Assembly (NCBI GenBank): GCA_014859985.1
Contig: JACZKN010000091.1
Coordinates: forward strand, 1-11,732
From: Candidatus Krumholzibacteriia bacterium
Lineage (GTDB): Bacteria > Krumholzibacteriota > Krumholzibacteriia > LZORAL124-64-63
Direction of reading: 5' to 3'
DNA: 11,732 bases
In this document: positions 5,326-11,732 of the stretch, piece by piece
Position numbering within the stretch: position 1 is the stretch's first letter
Layout: each line of letters opens with the position of its first letter
Made by a program: the position numbers and the translations under genes
Notes under the pieces: model-generated
What the model was told of the DNA's origin: nothing
Database searches by the model: none
The model's input: only the letters and a program-made list of their open reading frames with translations

Positions 5326-8300
5326 TCATCCGGACCGCCGTCAGGCGCCCCGTCGCCATCCTGATGCTCTTCGCCGGCCTGGTGATCATCGGCCTGCAGG
5401 CCCGCAGCCGCCTGCCGGTGGACCTGCTGCCGACCATCAACTACCCGAACCTGACGGTGATCACCAACTGGCAGGACACGCCGGCGGACGACCTGACCCG
5501 CCTGGTGACCCAGCCCCTGGAGGAGGTCATCACCGGCCTGGCGGGAGTGCGGCGCGTGGTCTCGCGGACCCGCGAAGGCGTCTCCACCATCACGGTGCAG
5601 TACGAGTGGGGCACCGGCATGGACTTCGCCAACCTGCACCTGCGCGAGGCCATCGACCGGGTGGCGTTCCGGGACGACTTCCCGGCCGCGGCGGACCGTC
5701 CCCTGATCCTGCGCTGGGACCCGAGCGCGCGGCCCATCGCCATCCTGGTGATGCAGGGCGACGACCCCATGGCCCGCATGACCGAGTTCGCGCGGGAGGT
5801 GGTCAAGCCGGCGCTGGAGCAGATCAACGGCGTCAGCCAGGCCGAGGTGATCGGCGGCGCCGAGCGGGAGATCCTGGTGCGCCCGGACTTCGGCCGGCTG
5901 CGGCTGTACGGCCTGACCGTGGAGGACCTGGCGACCGCCCTGCGCGTGGCCAACATCTCGTTCCCCGGCGGCCGCATCCGCAAGGGCCCGCTGCACCTGC
6001 CGCTGCGCATCCTGGGCGAGTTCGAGAACCTCGACGAGATCCGCGCCACCGAGATCCCCGCCGCCGGCCCGGGCATCACCATCGGCGACGTGGCCGAGGT
6101 GCTGGACACGGTCAAGGAGCCCGAGGGCTACACGCTGGCCGGCGGCGAGGAGGTGGTCTCGCTGCACCTCTACAAGGAGGTGGGAGAGAACACCATCGCC
6201 ACTACCGCCGAGGTGGACAAGGTGCTGGGCATCCTCAAGGGGCAGTATCCGGCCTTCCGCCACTCGTTCATCTACCGCGACGCCGACTTCGTCCAGGAGA
6301 GCTTCAAGGGGCTGCAGGATTCCCTGCTGTACGGCTCGGCCCTGGCCTTTTTGGTGCTGTTCCTGTTCCTGATGGACTGGCGCAGCCCCATCGTCGTGGG
6401 CCTGGCGATCCCCGTCTCCATCATGACCACCTTCGCCTTCCTCTACTTCGCCAAGGTGGGCCTGAACCTGATGTCCCTGGGCGGCCTGTCCCTGGCCGCG
6501 GGCATGCTCGTGGACAACTCCATCGTGGTGCTCGAGAACATCAACCGGCACCTGAAGCTGGCCCGCGGCACGGCCGAGGAGGTGGGCGACGTCTGCGCCC
6601 GCGCGGCCCAGGAGGTGGCCTCCCCGGTGGTGGCGGCCACCCTGACCACCGTGGCGGTGTTCTTCCCGGTGATCTACGTGCCCGGCGTGGCGGGCGAGTT
6701 CTTCCGGGACCAGGCCCTGACCGTGACCATCTCGCTGCTGGTCTCGATCCTGGCGGCCCTTTTGCTGCAGCCCATGCTCAGCGCCCGCATCCTGAAGCCG
6801 GCCGGCGACCGGCCCGGCCTGCTGTTCCGGCCCTTCGACGCCCTGGTGCGCCTGGCCATCGGGCGCTACCACCGTCTCTTGGAGCGGGTGCTCGACCACA
6901 AGGCCGTCTTCCTGGGCCTGGTGGTGCTGGCGGTGGCGGCGGTGGCCTGGCTGGGCTCGGACCTGCGCCTGACCTTCATGCCCGACCGCACCCGCGGCGA
7001 CTTCACCCTGGCGCTGGAACTGCCGGCGGGCACCCCGCTGGAGCTGACCCACGACACGGCGGCCCGCCTGGCGGCGTCCATCGCCCCCATGCCCGAGGTG
7101 GAGACGGTGTACGTGCAGGTGGGCGTCACCGAAAAGACCCTGGCCTCGCTGAAGGAGTACAGCGCGGCCAACACGGCGCGCATCCGCGTGATGCTGCATC
7201 CCTCGCGCCATGGGCGCCAGGACATGGAGCACATCAAGGCGCGGCTGGCCGCCAGCCTCGAGGCCCAGCAGGGGGCCGTCTGGAGCTTCCGCGAGGAGGG
7301 CCTGGGGCTCAGGGAGATCCTCGCCAGCGGCGAAGCCGCCTTCACCCTCGGCGTCGTGGCCGAGCGCGGCGACCAGGCCCTGAGCACGGCCGAGGACCTG
7401 CTGCCCCGCCTGCGCGCCATCGACGGGCTGCAGGACGTGGAGATGGACCGGGTGCTGGGCAACCCCACCGTGGAGGTGACGGTGGACCGCGAGAAGGCCC
7501 TGCGCTTCGGCCTGGAGCCGGAGGCCCTGGCCGCGGAGCTGCGCAACCGCATCCAGGGCACCGTGGCCACCACCTACAACGAGATCGAGCAGCGCATCGA
7601 CATCGCCGTGCGCCTGCCCCGCGAGCAGCGCTACGACCTGGCGGCGGTGCTCTCCTCCCCCGTGACCGTGGCCGAGGGCAAGACCGTGCCCCTGGGCAGC
7701 TTCATGGTCCAGACCGTGGGCCAGCCCGTGCGCGAGGTGGTGCGCCGGGACCAGCGCCGGCAGATCACCCTGTCCGGGGACATCACCGGCCGCACCGTGG
7801 CCGAGGTCTGGCACGACGTCGACGCCGTGCTGGCGGGCCTGGCCCTGCCCGAGGGCGTGGGCCTGGTCACCGGCGGCGAGCAGGAGGAGATCAACAGCAG
7901 CTTCAAGGACCTGGGCTGGGCGCTGCTGCTGTCGGCCCTGCTGGTGTACATGATCCTGGCGGCCCAGTTCGAGAGCTTCGTCGACCCCCTGATCATCACC
8001 GGCGTGCTGCCGGTGGGCATCGCCGGCGCCGTGCTGACCCTGTGGCTGACGGGCCAGTCCCTGAACATCATCTCGCTGATCGGCATGATCGCGCTGCTGG
8101 GCATCGCCGTGAACGACGCCATCGTCAAGGTCGCGACCATCCGCCGGCTGCGGGCCGACGGCATGGCCGGGCGCGCGGCCGTGCTCGAGGCCGGCCTGCT
8201 GCGCTTCCGGCCCATCATGATGACGACCGTGACCACGGTGCTGGCCATGGTGCCCATGGGCCTGGGCCTGGGCACGGGCGAGCAGATGCAGCGGCCGCTG

Positions 8301-8405
8301 GCCATCACCATCATCGGCGGCCTGAGCTTCGCGACCCTGCTGACCTTGTACCTGACGCCGGTGGCCTACGAGCTGATCCACCGGCGCCTGGACCGGGAGT
8401 ACTAG
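5322..8405 (+). CDS. RND efflux permease, first of a tandem pair (AcrB/MdtB-like, HAE1-type)
   Basis: 1027 residues, the usual size. It has twelve predicted membrane helices in the RND pattern: TM1 about 11-28, a periplasmic domain, TM2-TM6 about 334-485, TM7 about 528-545, a second periplasmic domain, and TM8-TM12 about 864-1018. Family landmarks are LPVDLLPTINYPNL after TM1, REGVSTITVQYEWGTGMD in the porter domain, and GMLVDNSIVVLENI in TM4. TM4 has Asp398 followed by Asn399, so only one of the two Asp of AcrB (D407/D408) is kept. In TM10 the AcrB lysine (K940) position is Asn931 (GIAVNDAIVKV), with Asp932 next and Lys936 about one turn later. The TM11 arginine is present in RFRPIMMTT. It works as a proton-driven exporter moving substrate from membrane or periplasm through the adaptor. 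It starts within the adaptor stop and ends 3 bp before the second permease, in the same reading frame. Two pumps sharing one adaptor suggest a mixed trimer as in MdtBC, which is inference. Confidence 0.94.
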   Translation: MIIRTAVRRPVAILMLFAGLVIIGLQARSRLPVDLLPTINYPNLTVITNWQDTPADDLTRLVTQPLEEVITGLAGVRRVVSRTREGVSTITVQYEWGTGMDFANLHLREAIDRVAFRDDFPAAADRPLILRWDPSARPIAILVMQGDDPMARMTEFAREVVKPALEQINGVSQAEVIGGAEREILVRPDFGRLRLYGLTVEDLATALRVANISFPGGRIRKGPLHLPLRILGEFENLDEIRATEIPAAGPGITIGDVAEVLDTVKEPEGYTLAGGEEVVSLHLYKEVGENTIATTAEVDKVLGILKGQYPAFRHSFIYRDADFVQESFKGLQDSLLYGSALAFLVLFLFLMDWRSPIVVGLAIPVSIMTTFAFLYFAKVGLNLMSLGGLSLAAGMLVDNSIVVLENINRHLKLARGTAEEVGDVCARAAQEVASPVVAATLTTVAVFFPVIYVPGVAGEFFRDQALTVTISLLVSILAALLLQPMLSARILKPAGDRPGLLFRPFDALVRLAIGRYHRLLERVLDHKAVFLGLVVLAVAAVAWLGSDLRLTFMPDRTRGDFTLALELPAGTPLELTHDTAARLAASIAPMPEVETVYVQVGVTEKTLASLKEYSAANTARIRVMLHPSRHGRQDMEHIKARLAASLEAQQGAVWSFREEGLGLREILASGEAAFTLGVVAERGDQALSTAEDLLPRLRAIDGLQDVEMDRVLGNPTVEVTVDREKALRFGLEPEALAAELRNRIQGTVATTYNEIEQRIDIAVRLPREQRYDLAAVLSSPVTVAEGKTVPLGSFMVQTVGQPVREVVRRDQRRQITLSGDITGRTVAEVWHDVDAVLAGLALPEGVGLVTGGEQEEINSSFKDLGWALLLSALLVYMILAAQFESFVDPLIITGVLPVGIAGAVLTLWLTGQSLNIISLIGMIALLGIAVNDAIVKVATIRRLRADGMAGRAAVLEAGLLRFRPIMMTTVTTVLAMVPMGLGLGTGEQMQRPLAITIIGGLSFATLLTLYLTPVAYELIHRRLDREY
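8395..8399 (+). promoter_or_regulatory. Ribosome binding site of the second permease
   Basis: GGGAG inside the last codons of the first permease lies 9 nt before the ATG at 8409. It supports independent initiation at 8409 after the TAG at 8403-8405. Confidence 0.7.
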
Positions 8406-8408
8406 GCC

Positions 8409-11400
8409 ATGATCCGCTTCGCGGTCGACCACCCCGTGGCCACGTGGATGCTGTTCGCGGCGCTGCTGGTGACGGGCATCTACGCCCTGCCCCGGCTGAA
8501 CATCGAGGCCATGCCCGAGACCGACCTGCCGGAGCTGTCGATCGTCACCGGCTGGAACGGGGCCTCGCCCAGCGCCATCCAGCGCTCGGTGACCCTGCCC
8601 ATCGAGGAGGCCGCGGCCGGCTGCCACGGCATCGAGGACATCGATTCCCAGTCCCGCCACGGCCAGAGCACGGTCACGGTGAAGTACAAGCGCGGCACGA
8701 ACATGGACTTCGCCCGGCTGGAGCTCTCGGAGCAGCTGGGCGCGGTGCGCCGCAACCTGCCGGCCCAGGCGGGCCAGCCCGTCATCCGCCCCTTCGTGCC
8801 GGAGGAGCTGCGCGCCGAGGAGTTCTTCTCGGTGAGCCTCGTCTCGCCGCTGTCCATGAACGAGCTGCGCGACCGCGCGGAGACCTGGCTGGTGCCGCGC
8901 TTCCTGGCCATCGACGGCGTCGCGGACGCCGAGCTGCGCGGCGGCGCCCGGCCCCTGGTCAAGGTGCTGCTGGACCTGGAAAAGCTGGAGCGCTACGGCC
9001 TGACCGCCGACCTGGTCGCGGGCCGCCTGGACGCCCTGGACGACATCATGCCGGCGGGGGCGGTGCGGCGCAGCGGCCTGGAGCTGACGGTCTCGGTGCG
9101 GGAGGACGTGAGCCTGGACCTCCTGCGCAGCACGGTGCTGCGCAACCTCGGCGGCCAGCCGGTGACCCTCGCCCACGTGGCCGAGGTGCGCGAGGACTTC
9201 GAGGACATCAGCTACTTCAGCCGCATCGGCGGCGAGAACGTCATCACCCTGAACATCACCAAGCGCAGCGGCCAGAACTCCATCGCCGTCAGCCGCCGCC
9301 TGCGCGGCGAGCTGCCGGAGATCCAGGCCGAGGCCCGCTTCCCGGTGCACTTCGAGATCGACCAGGACGAGGGCGAGGAGCTCGAGGACAAGCTCGAGGA
9401 GCTGGTGACCCGCTCGCTGGTGATCCTGGGCCTGCTGTTCGTGATGCTGGCCGCCGCGCTCAAGCGGGTGCGCCTGACCGCCATCGTGATCTCGTCGATC
9501 CTCCTGGCCATCGTCATCTGCCTGACGTTGTTCTACTTCTTCGGCGTGTCGGTGAATTTCATCACCATCAGCGGGCTGACCGTGTGCTTCGGCATGCTGC
9601 TGGACAACAGCATCCTGGTGCTGGACGCGATCCACCGGCGCCTCTCGGGCCGGCACGGCGGCGACAGCCGGGAAGCCCTGGTCCTGGGCACCCGCGAGGT
9701 GGCCTTCCCGATCATGGCCACGACGCTGACCACGGTGGTGGCGTTCCTGTCCTTCATCTTCATGACCGACCGCCTGTCGCTGTTCTACGTGCCCCTGGCG
9801 GTGAGCGTGGGCATCGCCATGCTGGCCTCGATCTTCGTCGCCTTCTGCTGGATCCCGGTGGCCCTGCGGGGCCCGGCCGAGAAGGAGATGCGCCACGGCC
9901 AGGCGGCCGGCGACGAGTTCGGCCTGGCCGGCTGGAGCATGGCCTGGCGCTGGGGCCTCGGAGCGCTGCTGCTGGCGGCGGCGGTGTTCGCCGCCGCCTG
10001 GCTCTGGAAGGGCCGCCCCACCGCCCTGGACTGGCTGCCCTGGCTGGGCGGCGCGGCCGGCCTGCTGGCTGCCGTCGGCGTCTTCGTGGCCTGGGTGGAC
10101 GCGCTGACCCGCCTGCACCTGCGGTTCTGGGCCTTCCCGGTGGTGCTGACGCTGGTGCTGTTCGTCGGCATGGGCTGGGCCTTCAAGGAGAAGGTGCGCA
10201 CCGGCGGCTTCTGGCGGCCCCAGCCCAAGGAGACCATCGTCGCCTACTGCGAGCGGCCCGTGGGCACGGACGTCAAGCTCTCCAGCGAGACCATCCGCCT
10301 CTTCGAGCAGGAGGTGCTGCCCCTGCCCGAGGGCGCCCACATGCGCTCGGGCGCCTTCGGCAACCAGGCCTGGCTGAACATCGAGTTCGAGGACGAGCTG
10401 CTGACCTCGGCCTACCCCGAGCTCTTCCGCAACAAGCTGATCGTGCTGGCCGAGGAACTGGGCGGCATGTTCATCTGGATCAACGGTTTCGGCGACCCCT
10501 ACATGAAGGGCGGCCGCGGCGGGGGCATGTCCAACTCGACGGTCCGCCTGACCGGCTACAACTCCAAGGAACTGAAGCAGATCTCCGACGCCGTGCTGGC
10601 GCGCCTGGACCGCAACCGGCGCGTGCGCAACGCGCGCCTGACCAGCGGCGACCGCTTCAGCCGCAACGCCACCGACGAGACCGTGGTGATCCTCGACCGC
10701 GAGGCCCTGGCCCGGCACCGCCTGCCCATGGCCGAGGTCATGGGCCACATCCGCCGCCTGCTGGGGGTGGAGACCCCCTGGCACATGGTGGTCGACGGCC
10801 AGGACCAGCGCCTGATGATGAGCTTCGACGATGCCGAGGAGATCGAGTACGACCAGATCCTGGGCCGCACCATGACCACCAGCCGCGGCCAGAAGGTGCA
10901 GCTGGGCCGGCTGATCGCCATCGAGCAGCGGCCGGAGATCAGCTCCATCAACCGTCACGACCAGCGCTACAGCCAGCAGATCAACTGGGAGTACATCGGC
11001 ACCGACGCCATGCGCCGGCGCTTCATCGCCGAGGTCCTGGCGGGCATGGAGCTGCCCTACGGCTATACCGCCGAGGACATGTCCGGCGAGCAGATCGAAC
11101 AGGAAGAGGAAGAGGAGCTGAAGCAGACCCTGTGGCTGACCCTGATCTTCATCTTCATGGCCCTGGCCGCCATGTTCGAGAGCTTCGCCCTGCCGGTGCT
11201 GGTGCTGCTGTCGATCCCCATGGCCCTGGTGGGGGTGGCGGGCATGTTCTGGGGCACGGGCAGCGAGTTCGACTCGTCGGCCAAGATCGGCCTGATCCTG
11301 ATGTTCGGCATCGTGGTCAACAACGCCATCCTGCTGGTCAACCGCTTCCGCCTGCAGGTGCGCGAGCTGGTGGCCGAGGCCGGCCACGGGCCGGACGCGG

Positions 11401-11732
11401 TGCCGGCCAAGCGGCGCACCGGCGGCTTCGACCTGTGGCGGCTGCCCGGCCCCGAGCGCCAGCGCATCCTGCGCGCGGCCATCGTCGACGGCACGCGCAT
11501 CCAGATGCGCTCGATCCTGCTGACCAGCGGCACCACCATCGCGGGCCTGCTGCCCCTGCTGTACAAGAAGGACCTGAGCGGCGGCAAGGACATCTGGGAG
11601 AACCTGGCCCTCAGCTCCATCGGCGGGCTGACCAGCAGCACGGTGCTGATCCTTGGGGCCATCCCGGCGCTCTACTGGATCTGCACCCGCTGGGGCTGGG
11701 GCCTGGCGCGCCTGGGCCGCCGGGTCCGCGGC
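8409..11732 (+). CDS. RND efflux permease, second of the pair, divergent, with extra membrane segments (3' partial)
   Basis: 1108 codons are open to the window edge with no stop. The last residues lie past TM12, so only a short C-terminal tail is probably missing. Landmarks are MIRFAVDHPVATWML (TM1), the porter-domain motif QSTVTVKYKRGTNMD, TM2 about 335-353, and the TM4 motif GMLLDNSILVLDAI with Asp399-Asn400 and Asp406 where AcrB has Glu. TM10 reads GIVVNNAILLVN with Asn971-Asn972 instead of the AcrB lysine. The TM11 arginine is kept (QMRSILLTS). Two features are unusual: after TM6 there are two additional hydrophobic stretches, about 516-533 (GLGALLLAAAVFAAAWLW) and 542-566, before TM7 at about 573-592. 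The cytoplasmic loop between TM10 and TM11 is about 31 residues longer than in the upstream permease. A Glu cluster (899-903) precedes TM8. It is likely a heteromeric partner of the first permease, since it lies 3 bp downstream and no second adaptor is present. Confidence 0.92.
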   Translation, partial: MIRFAVDHPVATWMLFAALLVTGIYALPRLNIEAMPETDLPELSIVTGWNGASPSAIQRSVTLPIEEAAAGCHGIEDIDSQSRHGQSTVTVKYKRGTNMDFARLELSEQLGAVRRNLPAQAGQPVIRPFVPEELRAEEFFSVSLVSPLSMNELRDRAETWLVPRFLAIDGVADAELRGGARPLVKVLLDLEKLERYGLTADLVAGRLDALDDIMPAGAVRRSGLELTVSVREDVSLDLLRSTVLRNLGGQPVTLAHVAEVREDFEDISYFSRIGGENVITLNITKRSGQNSIAVSRRLRGELPEIQAEARFPVHFEIDQDEGEELEDKLEELVTRSLVILGLLFVMLAAALKRVRLTAIVISSILLAIVICLTLFYFFGVSVNFITISGLTVCFGMLLDNSILVLDAIHRRLSGRHGGDSREALVLGTREVAFPIMATTLTTVVAFLSFIFMTDRLSLFYVPLAVSVGIAMLASIFVAFCWIPVALRGPAEKEMRHGQAAGDEFGLAGWSMAWRWGLGALLLAAAVFAAAWLWKGRPTALDWLPWLGGAAGLLAAVGVFVAWVDALTRLHLRFWAFPVVLTLVLFVGMGWAFKEKVRTGGFWRPQPKETIVAYCERPVGTDVKLSSETIRLFEQEVLPLPEGAHMRSGAFGNQAWLNIEFEDELLTSAYPELFRNKLIVLAEELGGMFIWINGFGDPYMKGGRGGGMSNSTVRLTGYNSKELKQISDAVLARLDRNRRVRNARLTSGDRFSRNATDETVVILDREALARHRLPMAEVMGHIRRLLGVETPWHMVVDGQDQRLMMSFDDAEEIEYDQILGRTMTTSRGQKVQLGRLIAIEQRPEISSINRHDQRYSQQINWEYIGTDAMRRRFIAEVLAGMELPYGYTAEDMSGEQIEQEEEEELKQTLWLTLIFIFMALAAMFESFALPVLVLLSIPMALVGVAGMFWGTGSEFDSSAKIGLILMFGIVVNNAILLVNRFRLQVRELVAEAGHGPDAVPAKRRTGGFDLWRLPGPERQRILRAAIVDGTRIQMRSILLTSGTTIAGLLPLLYKKDLSGGKDIWENLALSSIGGLTSSTVLILGAIPALYWICTRWGWGLARLGRRVRG

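Noticed and set aside
4968..11387. A 2139-codon open frame on the minus strand running through both permease genes
   Set aside because: It is codon-aligned with the two permeases, so it stays open simply because they avoid TTA, CTA and TCA. Its Gln/His/Gly/Asp/Val-rich product is what CTG, GTG, GCC, ATC and GAC codons give in reverse complement, it has no recognisable domain, and the plus-strand proteins are clear family members.
3979..11732. Heavy-metal (CusBA-type) efflux assignment
   Set aside because: No His/Met-rich metal-binding segments are seen in the adaptor and no methionine-relay pattern is recognisable in the permeases; the substrate is left open.

Overview
This window is a compact, single-strand (+) stretch of very GC-rich bacterial DNA (about 70% or more by eye). 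It holds six genes: the 3' end of one, four complete ones, and one that is open at the right edge. The codon choice is strongly G/C at third positions. A membrane-fusion lipoprotein paired with RND pumps points to a Gram-negative (two-membrane) cell. Two secreted six-bladed beta-propellers and an Asp/Thr/Ala-rich lipoprotein linker would fit an uncultured high-GC lineage such as Gemmatimonadota, Eisenbacteria or Krumholzibacteriota. That placement is an impression only; nothing here is a taxonomic marker.

Layout. 1-1176: C-terminal part of a protein with an apparent alpha/beta-hydrolase-like domain that seems to have lost its catalytic residues. 1249-2478 and 2711-3913: two tandem paralogous secreted beta-propeller proteins. 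3979-5325: lipoprotein adaptor (membrane fusion protein) of an RND efflux system. 5322-8405: first RND permease, starting inside the adaptor stop codon (ATGA overlap). 8409-11732: second, divergent RND permease that follows after one spacer codon and runs off the window with no stop seen. There are no tRNA or rRNA genes, CRISPR arrays, insertion sequences or convincing Rho-independent terminators.

How the genes work together. The adaptor and the two permeases form a tight translationally coupled unit (4-bp overlap, then 3-bp gap), resembling the one-adaptor, two-pump arrangement of MdtABC-type systems. They would form the inner-membrane and periplasmic parts of a tripartite proton-driven exporter. 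No outer-membrane TolC-like channel is in the window. The propellers share strand and close spacing (65 bp to the adaptor) but their role is unknown; a periplasmic or surface accessory role is only an inference.

The most interesting points are two extra hydrophobic segments in the second permease between the expected TM6 and TM7, a TM10 proton-relay lysine missing from both permeases, an in-frame near-fusion of the two permeases separated by one TAG, and the tandem propeller duplication beside the pump. I do not see an obviously new multi-gene system; this looks like an efflux operon with unusual details.
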